Position numbers and translations under genes: made by a program
The notes under the pieces: generated by a model
Databases searched by the model: none
Told to the model about the DNA's origin: nothing
Seen by the model: only the letters and a program-made list of their open reading frames with translations
In this document: one piece after another, positions 1 through 12,153 of the stretch
Numbering within the stretch: the first letter of the stretch is position 1
How the letters are laid out: each line of letters begins with the position of its first letter
Source of the DNA: Phallus indusiatus
Lineage: Eukaryota; Basidiomycota; Agaricomycetes; Phallales; Phallaceae
Assembly: GCA_027605045.1 (NCBI GenBank)
Contig: JAQFWX010000033.1
Location: 434,001-498,000 of the forward strand
Length of the DNA: 64,000 bases
Direction: 5' to 3'

Positions 1-3000
1 TTAAAGTTAAAGAAAAGAGTCGATTCAGAATAACACCAATGATGAATACTTACAACCAGAATAACCGTCCGACCTTTCAACAAATCTCCGTTGAAACAAT
101 TGTCGACGATGAATTTCCCGGTATGAACGTCCAGACAAGCCAGGATATCGTCAATTAAGACAATCTCCGCCTTAGAATATATAGCTCTCGCCAACGTCAC
201 GCGTGCATTTTGACCACCACTGCCAGCATGTAGCATTAGTACATCTCCACTTGTTCGCACGAAATCCCAATGACTTTTAAGGATATATGCGTACCTTAGA
301 GTGAAGCCTCTCTCTCCAATTTCCGTTTCGTCTCCGGCCTCAAAAAGTGCTAAATCTTGCTCAAGTCCGCTTTGAAATATGACTGTGGAAAGCCAGTCTT
401 GGTTCAATTCTTTATAAAATACTAGTAATTGAGAATGCTTGCCCTTTTTGTAGCGTTCTTCGTCTAACTCTGACCCAAACAAAATATTATCCTTTAAAAA
501 TACAGAATTAATAAAGTCAACGGATAGATAACACTCGTTTACCTTAATCGTACCACTTTGTACCCAGCCTTCTTGAGCCACAAAGGCGACTCCTCCATCA
601 CGAGGAAGCCGGTAACCAGAGTCATCCGCGATAGGAGAGTAGTGCATTTCGCCTAAATCAACTACTGAGCACATGTACTCCCCTAAAATCATATAACCAC
701 ACACCCAATAAAGCCATAAGCAAGCTGGTCTTGCCGCTACCGGTAGGACCAATAATGAGATTGAGTTGACCGCGGCGGAACATTACGTCATTTTCGATAG
801 TCAGCTGAAACTTGCGTTCTTCTCCAGAATTTTGATTGTCGAGATCGTCTTTACTCCACGTGAACTTGGCATTTCGGAAACCGATAGTATCCTGGGGTAG
901 TGCAGCCTCAGGGTTAAGTGTCTTGTCTTCTGATAAACGGTCCAAGAGTTCCGTCTGAGCAGAAACATCTCAGTGTGTGTAGAATGTAGCTAATACAGAG
1001 AATCTCACATTTTTTACGAAATTGTTGATGCGGGATAATGAGACATGACCTATAAGGTGGCAGTTTGAATCCATTATAACAATCATTCGAACACAAGACG
1101 AACCGTTTAGAATTTCAGGAAGGAAATAAAACGTCATCCATAACACCTCTCTAAAAGATGAGAAAACGGCAATACTGCTGAATACAGTCGCAGCCGTTAA
1201 AGTCTGTTTTTGAATAATTGTCTGTTTGCGGAACGGAATCATTATGCTAACAAGCTGAATGACAATCATATCGCGTACATAGCAGCCAAATGTTCCGATC
1301 ATAGTAATCAGAGGAAGAAAATAGCTATAACACGGATTATTGGAAGTGGTGATAAAGTATTGAGGAGAACCTACTTCAAGTTTGAATTCACAACGCTCAA
1401 TAATTGCCGTTTTTTCAAAATTGACAACTCGGCTTCTCTTTTTTCTTCGATCTGCTTGCTGACTCTATCCTCCCATCCAAAAAGCTTAATCATTCTAGCA
1501 ACAGACAATACTTGAATAGGAAAGGACGTTATCATCGTATTCATAACCGAAAATTCTTATACGGCTTACCATCTGTAATTGTCTGTACCCTTGCATCCGT
1601 CTGGAGCGAAATTTAAGACACAGGTTGAGAAGACAAGGAACAAATGTGACATACTTTCTCTAGTCTTCGTTTTTGGAAAATGAGAAGATATTTTGAAAAG
1701 TATGCTGGCAAGGGCATGGTAATCACTGTGAAACTCATTCCGACCAGCGCACTGAAACAGTGTCAATCAAGGACTTTCATAGATAAACGACAAGTCACCT
1801 CCAGCCTATAAGCTTGTATAAGAACCAAAGACTATAAAGGAGGTGAAGCGGGACGGTGATGACTTTCAAATAAATGAAATGAGTACAGGTCAGTGAACAT
1901 GTCTCATATAACGTACAGACGTAGATAAAATGACGACCAGACGTGATGTTCAGCAAATCGGTAGTAATTAAATTGTTGATTTTTCCGACCAGATTGCTTC
2001 CTCTCGTTTTGGTCCGCGGCGAGGATTCTGCAGAATCCTTAGCCTTGCCCTTATCCTGTTCTAAATACAATCCGCGTGAATTCAAGGTTGGATCAAATAT
2101 GTTTGAAGGCTGAAGAAATCGCACTTGGGTCTTTTTCTTCTTTGACTCTAATTTGCAAAGAATGGTCAAAGACAAGCTGCGTAAGGATACCCTCAAGCTG
2201 GACAGTCACGTGCATCTATAAAGAAATACTGAGTTTGTTTCTGATTCATAACAATCTGATTGAAATTATGTACCATCTTATAAATGTAGTACTCAAACGC
2301 AATGCAACTAGCCTGAAGGCAGTTAAATAGGACGAGCAGCAAGAATAGATGTCGGTCTCACCATTGGCCCCAAGAACATGATTAATACCCATGTCCATGG
2401 ACGATAATATGCATTAGAGCTATCTTGAATGTACAACAATAGTTGATTTAGGGCCAACGGTGATATAAAGTTGGCCGTTGACTGAGATACATTAAATTTG
2501 ACTTGACAGTTCCATTGTTTTCCAAGCAGTCCAACTTACCTTCAGAATGGTCGCAAACGACAATATGACAGCTTCTTTCGCTGAAGGACAAAATAATCTC
2601 GCCAAAAGCACAAATTAGATAAACCGTAGGACATACAGAATATCCTCATTAGTGCCAAGAAAATATGTCTTTTCTTAGCAAAATAACGCTTAAAAATCTG
2701 AAGCAAATATTCAACTGAAATCGTCAAGACTAAGCAAAGCTTCTGACCTTTTGACTCCTCGCCGCCAAGTATTCTGCTCTATCGTAGTCTGCTATTGGAG
2801 GAAGATCTTCGTATTCTAAGTTGGAAGATCGAGCAGCTTTCCAGACTAATGGATCCATGTAAGACCAGGTGAAAAAGGATGCCAAAGAAGCGGTTTGCTC
2901 AGGACTGAGATCTTTTTGTGGATTCTAAACAAGGCCTCGAGTCTCAGATAGTTTGCATTGAAGGAGGAAAGAACATACTAAAGGGTCTAGAGGCTTATAT

Positions 3001-3793
3001 TGGCGCGGCGTGAAGAGAGGTATTAGTATTCCTGTAATGAGAATTAATCCCACTCGAAACCAAAGAAGCTGCCCTGCAGCCGAGTCTTCGGGTGCCAAGG
3101 CATAGGTAAAAAATGGGTAAATGTCCCGATACAAGTAAACCAGGGAGAAGCTCAATAAGACGATCGTTAGATCATCGTTTGCTGCTTCCGCGAATCGAGC
3201 CGGCAACAGCGTAAGCACGGCTAAGACTAGCTGGAACACCTATAAGCAAGGTTCGGTCAATAGCTTCAGTTCAAAAAACCAATGACCAACGTAAAGTGCT
3301 AAATGAATGAGTTCAATTTGTACCAGCTTATCCTGATAGTTCGGATGTTGTCCAAGTGTCAGAAAGCTGACAACTACCAACAAGACAATACCGATCAAAC
3401 GCAGAGCACGAGAGACGACAATGGGAATTCCAAGACGCTTCAAATTCTTCTTGAACTTTTCGAGATAAGAGCCTGAGACTACATATCCGCTGATATCCGA
3501 GTTTTTAAGACCGTTGTAGCCCTCCTTTTGTAGCCACCTCGTTTGCCACCTTGCTTGAGAGACAACGTTGAATAATCGCAGTACAATGCATCCTAACACG
3601 ACATATGCTGGCCATATCAAATTTTCTTTGAAAATAGAGGAACTAAAGAGCGCTTTGCAAATTGTACCTCTCCGGGATGACGGATGCAAACTTACTCAAT
3701 TGATACTTGACTTCCAGTATTGTTTAAAGAGACGCCGGAGTCATCGATGAAAAAAGTTGCGCTGAACAGTTCTTGAGCAACAGTCCGCGTCAT
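1..3793 (-). CDS. ABCC/MRP-type ABC transporter, 5' part, cut by window edge
   Basis: Full-size ATP-driven exporter of the multidrug-resistance-associated class; only the N-terminal membrane segments, TMD1 and most of NBD1 lie in the window. The proposed start is the ATG at 3793-3791, giving MTRTVAQELF, followed by an intron 3695-3643 and hydrophobic N-terminal segments (3642-2930). Then come the linker PEQTASLASFFTWSYMDPLV (near 2900), the intracellular-loop motif RMIKLFGWEDRVSKQIEEKR (near 1490), LTAATVFSSIAVF (near 1190), GHVSLSRINNFVKN (near 1040), Walker A GPTGSGKTSLL (near 750), the signature LSGGQ split by intron 294-220, and Walker B AEIVLIDDILACLD (near 160). Many short introns interrupt TMD1, and not all were resolved. 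NBD2 must lie beyond the left edge. Substrate cannot be inferred. It is divergent from the nuclease gene at 4353. Confidence 0.9.
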
Positions 3794-4352
3794 TCCAGCG
3801 TCCTATCGTCCTTTGAGTGCTGGGTTATAACGCAGGAGATGTCCGGAACCTGAAAGAATTAAAAATTCAAAAGTTTCGAGATAATGACTCATTGCTCGGA
3901 AACTACAAGCCGGGATCGGCTATCAGATTGGAAATTTTTTGACGATTACAACTTACCTCGTGAAAGCATGAATATGTATAGTCATCTTTGGTAAAATCAA
4001 AGAAAGATTGCAAGGTTCAGTCTGTACAGCTTAACGCAAATTGTTCGAAATAAAATGAGGATAAAAAAACATTGTGAGTACAGTCGCTTCTCACGTGTGA
4101 CACAAGGTGACGCTGTTTTAGCGCTCGAATTTGAATCATCATGCGCCCCTCTCGTAATGGGTAAAGTCGTGGAGTAAAAATACAGGACGAATAATATGTG
4201 TCATTTTGTACGGATTTAGTCTACTTATAGAACAGAAGCCGAATGGCAAAATATGCTGTCGGAATCAGTAACGTGCATAAGCGGGCGTTTGACCATGTCA
4301 CGCGTTTGTTACCCATTTTTTTGTCGGATGTTTGTTGGATGTTGTCCTGCTT
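3794..4352. promoter_or_regulatory. Divergent intergenic region between ABC transporter and XPG-like nuclease
   Basis: This 559-bp gap separates two gene starts on opposite strands, so it should hold both promoters. I see no convincing TATA box or repeated operator-like motif, and no open frame worth calling. Confidence 0.4.
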
Positions 4353-6465
4353 ATGGGTGTGCTGGGATTAACACCGTTTGTTCAAAAGTTCTGGTAAATA
4401 AAATGTCAATGTGAACGGAATCTTCCCGGCTTACTCTTATTGCAGCGCCGAAGCTATCAAAGAATTGCCACATCGACTAAAGTCGCTATCCGGAAAGACG
4501 ATTGCAATGTGAATATCAGTATCTTTACGCGTCCTTTCTCCAAGGTTTCACAGGCCGAATGATTGTAGAGATGGGACACTAATCACCCAACGATTTCACT
4601 TCTCGCCGATGCCGTACGCGGGTCGTCATATTCTCGGGTGGTATCGCCTCATTAGAGAGTTAAAAGACTCTGGGGTGGGCGTAATTTGCGTTTTCGATGG
4701 AGAAGGACGAAATATGGCAAAGGATGTGGAGGTGCGTTTGATCGTGTCTAAACTGTGTTATATATATGTACTTCTCAGACATTCCTTAGCGTGAACGTCG
4801 GAGAAGAATGCAGAAAATGACTCTGGCTCGGGGCATAATGGAGGCTGATCGACTAAAACGACTTCATCAGCTCGAGGGTCTACTAAAAGACTTTCGAGAG
4901 CTCTCCGAGAAAGAACAGATCAAGTGGACGAAAGTCCTCAGACGTTCTATCACAGTTCCCTCCCCGTCATCAGTTCATCTGAGACTACATCTTGGGGAAA
5001 TCTATACGGATATGCCCAGACTGAATGATGACGACTTTCTTCCATCTTCTCCGTCGAAAGCCTCATGGGACAAATCAAGAGCTAAGGCAAATATTCCCTT
5101 TTTGCATATTTCTCAGCTGACCAACTGTAGCTTGAAGAATTTGACAGTACTCATATAGCAGATGAATCTTCCTTGACACGAGTTGGTTCTGATTCTACTC
5201 AAAATGCGTACTGGGAAGATAATTTGAAGAATATCTTGGACGATGCCCAAGCATCAACTCCTTCAGAACCTTTAGACGAATATTTATACTTACATGAAAC
5301 CTCCGACGAGAGAATGCTTAGAAGTCACGATATTTTGCCAAGCGATTACGAAGACGTACTTGCTACGATCAACGCCCAAAAACACGAAATGCAAGGTGAG
5401 ATATATCCAAATCATCATAAATGCAAATAACTGACCGAGGTTTTCTGTTCCCCAACTTCTTTTAATAAGAAACAACCAGATCCCCTCGATTTATTCGGAA
5501 TTTAGTGTCATTATTCCGAAAATATGAAACAAGTGTACCGGTCATTATACAAACACCCATGGTGGAATTACCCGTACTGGCAGCAGAAACGCCCATTGAA
5601 GGTGCCGAAGAACAGTACGCGATGTCCAAAAATCAGATGCAACTCACTGCTGAGGAGGGCAAACTCTGGGACTCTCTTACTGACGCTTCGTCTCTACAAT
5701 CCGCCGAAGAAACCCTAACTACGCTGGCAGAGCGTAGCGAAAGCCTGACTAAATCCTATGAAAAGAGAAATAACCCACCCACATTTAACACCTACGAAGA
5801 GAGCAAAGAAATACTTCGGGCTATGGGTATTCCGTGTATTGATGCTGTTGGACCTTACGAAGCCGAAGCCTTAGCGGCTTCTTTGGTTCATCAAGGACTT
5901 GCCGATTATGTCGCCAGTGAAGACACGGTAAACCTTTGAACATATTTTGGGGTATTGGAGTTTAGACTCATATTAGAGTATTTCACAGGATGTGCTTATT
6001 TTTGAAGTTCCTTTGTTGCGCAATATAACCAATCGGCAAGCTCCTCTTATACTTGTATCAGGTGCCGAGATTCGGCGGGTTTTAAAGTTGGACCGCGCTA
6101 GCTTCGTTGATTTTGCACTACTTTTAGGAACGGACTTCTCTCAGAGGATAAAAAATTTGGGCCCGAGCCGGGCTATTAAGCTTATTCAGACCCACCATCG
6201 CATTGAAAATATCATTGCTAAAGAACCAAAATTCATTCCTCGACAACCCCGTGACGAGTATCTGCAACAAGTGGCAATGGCACGTTCGGTATTTGAAACG
6301 CTTCCTCCTGTGCCTAGTCCGGAATCGTTGCGACAAAAGGAAGTTGATAACAATTCCGTTATCTCCCTTCTAGAAAAGCACCGTGTTTTTCGAGCTGCGA
6401 TGGCGGAATGGGACTATTCGACTGCGCTCACTGGTAATTATTTCAACGATAATCCCACAATGTAG
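4353..6465 (+). CDS. XPG/RAD2-family 5' structure-specific nuclease (587 aa)
   Basis: Metal-dependent flap/bubble nuclease of the FEN1-EXO1-XPG superfamily, expected in nuclear DNA repair or replication. Exons: 4353-4393, 4446-4508, 4569-4731, 4790-5086, 5131-5395, 5470-5927, 5989-6465; all phases agree and sum to 588 codons. The N-region starts MGVLGLTPFVQKF and contains TIAIDGTL and VICVFDGEGR. The I-region holds PYEAEALAASLVHQGLADYV, then ASEDTDVL (SEDT joins DVL across the last intron), then LLGTDFS in the helix-hairpin-helix part. These carry the usual acidic metal ligands. A spacer of about 290 residues separates the N and I regions, far longer than in FEN1. The C-terminus is short, with no obvious PCNA-interacting box. 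Intron 5087-5130 is a GC-AG intron. The exact subfamily (EXO1-like, XPG-like or a fungal lineage) is uncertain. Confidence 0.9.
5087..5130 (+). other. GC-AG intron, 44 nt, in the XPG-like nuclease
   Basis: The donor reads AAG/GCAAAT and the acceptor ACTGTAG, with a CTGAC branch-point-like motif just upstream. Splicing here joins codon AAG to CTT in frame, while reading through meets an in-frame stop at 5156-5158. Confidence 0.7.
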
Positions 6466-8729
6466 CCGAAGTTATGGACTTTATGATGTTCGTTCAGGAA
6501 CGACATATCTAACACGAAGCTTCTACCTGTACCCATGAGTACTAGTATATTCTTTTATTCCCAAACAGAGCTTTCTTCTTTATCTGTTCTGGACCCATGT
6601 CCATTGTAGCGATATCGGGAAACCCGATAAACCTCGTGGAGTACACGTTTTGTAATACACGAAAGGTATTATAGTCGATCTCTTTCGTAAGTCGGTCTCC
6701 TTCCTGGTAGGAGATGGATGCCTGTCATTGGCGGATGCACCTCGGCGCCACTCGCTGACAACTTGTAATGTAGCACCATTGAACTGTCTCCAGTGAATGT
6801 GTTTAGGTCTCAATAATTTTGACAGGTTTCCTGGATCGTGTGGTTTTGCTGATTAGTACGGTACTACATGGCTGGATCCTCGGATGCTGTGCCTACTCCA
6901 ACAATGATGAGGGAAGTTCACATGGATTGTCCAAATTCTGACTGGCTGAGAAGGTCCTTCAGCATAATCTGTTTCTTTGGGATCTTTGACGTTTGTTCCT
7001 GATTCGTCGAACTGTTATTTTCCGAATGTTGCAGGGAATAGCATGAAGGAGACTTCGTGCAACGGCTTTGACCCATTCTGCCTACGTCATCGTCGGACAG
7101 TTCAACAAGAAAACTGACGTCAGTGTTCAGGCGAGAAAGAAGGACTTTATTATTATACTATGTCAGAACTTTGAAAGTTTACTCTTATGCGTAAGGCCGA
7201 CAAATTAACTGACCTGAGTGGTCAGGATCGGTTTTCCTTGACTGAAAGATGGTTTTCGGGCTTCCTAACTATCTCATGACTGCGGCCCTCTTTTTCCAAC
7301 AAGGTTCCTCATGCAATTTCTCAACGATAAAGCCAAACGACACAGGAAGCCTGAAAATCGAACTTTCTTTGTTCTCCGTATGTCCTAAAAATAGCCCCAT
7401 GTGTACATCGTGACATGTGACGCGATGCACGTGACACGGTGACAACCAGACAAAGTTTTGATCCCCATTCATACGTTCTTTTCAGTTCGCTCACACCCAC
7501 ACTTTCGAGCCTGATCTATCGACATTTGCGAGAAATACGATTGAACGACGCACATGGCTCACAACGATTGGATCCCCGTTTGGCCTGTTTGTTACTTGCC
7601 GCTGAAACGGGAACTGTCATCAGCGAGCCGGTGACTCTTATCCATCACGTTGAGCTTGACATGGATGATGACTTACAGCATTATCACTGATGGCGGGAAG
7701 ACGGGCCATACGGGTTTTTGACCTTAATTATCGCTCCGGCCTTTCACTGTACCCCCAATCCACCGACTGGGCTCACTGGCGCAGCATCAACTTCTGCATT
7801 GGAAATTCCGACAAGTGGACATTTTATCCACGAAATGAGTTGGGCGTATCACGGGTCTGGTCTTTCATATACTCATGCGTGGAAATCTGAAGTTCGCGCG
7901 TGGAAATTTGTATTTTCAACCTGAAAACCTGATGTTTATCTTCGGAAAAAGAGACGACCGTCGTTTCAGGTTATGTAAGAGCTTTATCCAGACCAAATAT
8001 TTTTGTCCCATTATTTTACAGCCATTATTTTACAGCTATGCTAATATCCTAAGCGATCTCTTTTGCTGTGATAACACCGGTTATCAACTATATCTTTCGG
8101 CAGGCACGAACTATTCAACGCAATGGACGAGGACCTATTTGCCACACATGGGACTCAAAAATAATAGTTAAATGACTGGTACCTGGATTATCCAATTCTA
8201 ACCTGTTTTCATTAAAAATAATTTGTAGATTCTAGGTTGGAAATAAACGACGACTGGTTTGTAGCCACTATGTTCTAGAAGTATAATCTTTATCATCACC
8301 GGCGAATAGCAGTGTTCGTTATTGCTATATAATCAGCGGGTATGTCGGTCTTTCTTTAAAACTACAAAGATGATTCGTTTACTTACATTGAATATCATTA
8401 TTTCAAACGTTTCAAGTTTATGCCCTTACATCTAACTGGTCGCCGTTTTGCTATGATGGTAACACCCTAATCCATATCTTCGACCTGGATCGCTCATGCC
8501 TGGGTCCGACCTGTCATGTATCAGCACACTTGTACCTCTCAGGACGGTCCAGTACTGCATTGACCCTTTCTCGACATCTATCATCAGTTCACATCTGTCT
8601 GTTCACGTGTAAAATTGCCCTGATTGAATTGGGCGAATTCTAATTGCCGAGTACAGATAAAAAGGTCACTTTCTTCAGCTCTAGGCCGTGGTATTCACCT
8701 CTTACCTTAAGACTCATCTCCTACACACC
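6466..8729. other. No recognisable gene; unassigned open frames
   Basis: About 2.3 kb without a gene I recognise. The best open stretch is 7439-7690 (+), starting at a GTG, with residues such as SSLIYRHLREIRLNDAHGSQ and then LACLLLAAETGTVISEPVTL. It reads protein-like but has no ATG, no clear splice partner and no family match, so it may be a gene relic or part of an unrecognised gene. Confidence 0.3.
8656..8664 (+). promoter_or_regulatory. TATA-like box of secreted Cys-rich gene 1
   Basis: GATAAAAAG lies about 70 nt upstream of the ATG at 8730, a usual TATA distance once a short 5' leader is allowed. Confidence 0.4.
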
Positions 8730-9500
8730 ATGTCTTTCAAATTGTTCAGTCTTGTAGCCCTCCTTGCCGGCAGTGCTGCAGGTCTGTCACTATCCCTAAT
8801 AGGCTGTTTATGATTTTCTTACTGTTATGTCACTTCAGCATCCCTCTGTCCCGGTGCTACTCTCGTTTCAACCCAGAAGTTGCAAGTCAACGGTATTGAG
8901 CTTACTCAAACCACCCACTCCTGCCCTGGTGTCGCAAAAAGACAAACGGCCGCTGCACCGGCCTTGGTCAATGTTTGCGAAACAGCCTGTTAGTCATCTG
9001 GCATTTTTTCTTTTCTCGATCATTGTCATACTGAAGTTGTCGATTCCAGGCAACACTGCTTGCACTACTGAAACTGGCATTCTTCCCCCCATCCAAGCTG
9101 ACTGCGACACCATCGCTAATTCGATCACCATCCTCGAATCTGAAGTGAATTCTCCGTTCTTTGAAGTTGCTTCTGGCACCCAGCAAACTCTCAGTTTCGG
9201 CACTTGCTCAATGTTCTTCCGAAACTTATCTCCCGGAACTCTCGCTGAATGCTGGACTGACCTCGTAAATATCGTTGTCACTCTACGTCGAACATTGATA
9301 CTGACATTTTTCTTATTAGGGAACCAACGGCGAAGCTGCCGCCGCTGCTTGCTTCCCACCAAACCAACCCTTCTTCCCCGAAGGTATCTGCCAAAGCGCC
9401 GACACAACCCTCGACTGGGCCGTTGGGTATGTCATCCATAATTTGAAATATTGTATTATCACTAATTCAATCCATTGCCAATAGTACCAGCCACTCTTAA
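8730..9500 (+). CDS. Secreted cysteine-rich protein, paralog 1 (179 aa)
   Basis: Small predicted secreted protein of unknown function. Exons 8730-8781, 8839-8988, 9050-9264, 9320-9426 and 9485-9500 join in frame to 180 codons. The first exon is a clean signal peptide, MSFKLFSLVALLAGSAAA. A KR dipeptide (VAKRQTAAAP) about a third of the way in could be a Kex2-type processing site. The mature part holds regularly spaced cysteines (VCETACNTACTT, IQADCDTI, LSFGTCSMFF, AECWTDL, AAACFPP, GICQSAD). It shares the core pattern DC-TI-NSI, LSFGTC, FF-NL, CW, ACFPP, FPEG and the last intron position with the gene at 11148, so the two are paralogs. Such proteins occur widely in Agaricomycetes; an effector or wall-associated role is only a guess. 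Confidence 0.85.
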
Positions 9501-11147
9501 AGGTAGACATTACTCGAGGGGGCTGTCCGTAATTAATTTGACTCTAATGTCCCTTCTTCGGATTCTCATGTTTAATTATTTGGATCGTACAAAAATGAAA
9601 TAAATCACACATGGCCCTATCTTTTTTGTGCCCCATTCAGATTGACTGATTAATTTTTTGATGATAATCAGAATTTTATCTCAACTCATTCGTGCCAGCG
9701 AATAATTGCATGTTCATTTTCAACGGATTAATCTATGAAAATGCGGGTATTACACTACAATAAGTCTATCATTGTTTAAAACCTTGCTTTATTTTAGTCA
9801 TGAGAGCCTTCGACATATTAATAGGAATCTCACGCGCGCGTGATGATCGTGATATACTATTTCCCAGTCTAAACAATAACTATCAAGTATCTCACAAAAT
9901 CATATATACACGTATACTCTCATATGATGGCTTACTGAAGGTAAACTCGCACCTTTTATAAATTGTGAACTTTAATTCAAAGCTTTACAGCTTTACATGC
10001 AAAGGATGGATGGGTTTGTACGAAACATCGGAAAACAATACCCACTTTCGCTTTCACCTAATTTATCCATGTAAAACCAAGAATTCAAAATGCCGAGTAC
10101 TTGTTCGAATTCATCATCCTGCTTCTTGTGCCACAAACCGGAGCCACTCTGCGCAATAGTAAGTACGGTATTAACCGGAAGGGAAATGTTGCTCCATAAG
10201 CCCGAGGTATTCCCATATCAAAACAATCTTTGCACTAAAAACGCTGCCCTTGCGCTGCTCGACATTTAGTAAACGATACGCGGTACCCCTGTGTGAGTCG
10301 TGATAGCCATACTCGATGTCGGCAGTAGGTAAACATTGAATGGAACCTTACAAAAATTAATGAGATAAACCAGAAGAATGAGGCAAACTTCAACAAGCTG
10401 TCATAGCCCACTGATCAGGAGCGGTGTGGACGGTGGTGATTGGGTGCAAGTCATTCGATTAGGTAAACTGAGCTTACGTAAATTCTCCGCTTAGCTAAAG
10501 CCTCGAACACCGTGCCTTCACCTTCCAACAACCAAACTGTCAATTTTGATGAACTTGCGCTAATGCTAGAATGAGCGAGGAACATCGATTCCCATACGAC
10601 ACCCAGGACCTTCTAGCACCGTCTAGACTGGCACAGGCACGTCAAAGATCTTTTGAACCCGACGAGTCGTGACTCGTTGATCAAGGGGCGTCTTCGTCTT
10701 CATCCGGGACCTCTTGTTGATTCTGTCAAAACGGCCTCTACCGTGGCACTTTCGTTCCTGATGTCTCGCATGGGTATCGACTCACTTCAACGTGAAGCTT
10801 ATTCATGTTCTGTGGGCCTTGTAACTGCTCTCGCCAACAGCATCTTGTCAGTGGCCACTGTCACATACTCGGTGTCAATTGCGGTTTCATATCCAACTGT
10901 TCATTGAGGCTTCTAGTTTGACAGAGAAGGGTTTCAGGACTTAATTCTCTTGGAAAACATTAACCAGCACGCGTACCCTACATGATTGTGCCTAAGAAGA
11001 CATTCGGCGTGCACCCAGAGGCTTCACAGGCTCAACATGAATCCTCGGCAATCTTCAAAGAACAGGGCTGCATCGTGCATAAAAACTGCTTTCACTGCGC
11101 GTGTTTTCGTTGGATATTAGATCACCCATTTTACTTTCCCTAGGAAG
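9501..11147. other. Spacer between the two secreted paralogs
   Basis: AT-rich non-coding DNA of about 1.6 kb. The open frame 10653-10907 (+) and smaller ones show no recognisable motif, signal peptide or splice context, and I found no third copy of the secreted family here. Confidence 0.4.
11077..11086 (+). promoter_or_regulatory. TATA-like box of secreted Cys-rich gene 2
   Basis: GCATAAAAAC lies about 70 nt before the ATG at 11148, the same spacing as the TATA-like box of the paralogous gene at 8730. Confidence 0.4.
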
Positions 11148-12153
11148 ATGTTCATTCTTGGTCTCTTTTTCATTTCATCCATCTCAAGTGCTTTTGCTCA
11201 GGCCACCAGTGAGTCTGTCATGATGGTTTTTTATACCAGCCTGTCTGGCTGACATTGGCATGAATCACGTTGCCTGACAGCTTACGGACATTGTGCTGGA
11301 CCGGTACTACTGAATAGCACCACTTTACAAATAGGTCCCAACCAGTTCCTGTATGAAAAGACGTGGTGTCAATCATGGGTTAACGTGACCGTTCCTTCTA
11401 ACTCTACGGATTCAGCAACTTCGTTGGTCCTTAGTGCTACGGGCACAACCTCGGATCTACCGAGTCCGAGTCCGACTGACACTACGTCTGACACAACAGC
11501 TTCCACCTCTTCTCTTCAACGCCGCGGGTTCTTTGATCTCTGGCCACTTTGTATCTTCTTCCATACTTGCAGGCCATACTTCTTCCCACCGCCCTACTAC
11601 CCTCAGCAGCCACCACCACCCCCTCCTCCTCGTGACGTATGTGGTGCACCTTGTACGCAGCCCAATCCCCTTTTCTTTTTCCTGTCTTTTGCAAATCTCA
11701 TGTGTATCACGTGTAGGTGTTACCAGTTGCAACGATAATGTCGGCCAACTCCCGCCAGTCACTGATGATTGTCAAACAATTCAAAATTCAATTCAAATTC
11801 TCACTGCTCAGTTGGCAACAACATTCTCAGTGGCATCCGATCATCAAGAAACTCTATCTTTCGGAACTTGCACCATTTTCTTTGAGAACTTGGGTAAATC
11901 CGAATTAGAATATTGTTGGACCGGCCTTGTAAGTAAATTTAATGTTCGGTGATATATACTATTTAATAATATCTATCAGAGCAACAATTCGGCCTTGGCA
12001 GGAGCTGCATGCTTCCCACCTGTTCATCCTCCGTTCTCCGAAGGTCTATGTACGGCTTACGACGGTACTTGGTCTGTTGGGTAGGTGTCACACCCTTCGA
12101 TGATTGGACGGTTGATTCTAACCCTTCACCTCTTTAGCGCCGCTCATTCCTAA
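11148..12153 (+). CDS. Secreted cysteine-rich protein with Ser/Thr- and Pro-rich insert, paralog 2 (253 aa)
   Basis: Exons 11148-11208, 11281-11652, 11717-11928, 11980-12080 and 12138-12153 give 254 codons in frame. The signal peptide is MFILGLFFISSISSAFA. A Cys-containing N-terminal segment with N-glycosylation sequons (NVT, NST) is followed by a Ser/Thr-rich stretch, a QRR dibasic site and a proline-rich run (YYPQQPPPPPPP). The conserved core follows: VTDDCQTIQNSIQIL, LSFGTCTIFF, LEYCWTGL, AACFPPVHPPFSEGLC. The last intron splits the same Gly codon as in the gene at 8730, and both proteins end HS-stop. The insert in exon 2 accounts for most of the extra length over paralog 1. Function unknown; likely extracellular or wall-bound. 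Confidence 0.83.

Noticed and set aside
5524..5718. Overlapping plus-strand frame inside the XPG-like nuclease exon
   Set aside because: It is a shadow of exon 5470-5927, which has the conserved nuclease motifs and correct splice phases.
7439..7890. Two adjacent plus-strand frames that could be a broken gene
   Set aside because: No ATG start for the first, no recognisable family and no convincing intron between them; kept only as an unassigned region.
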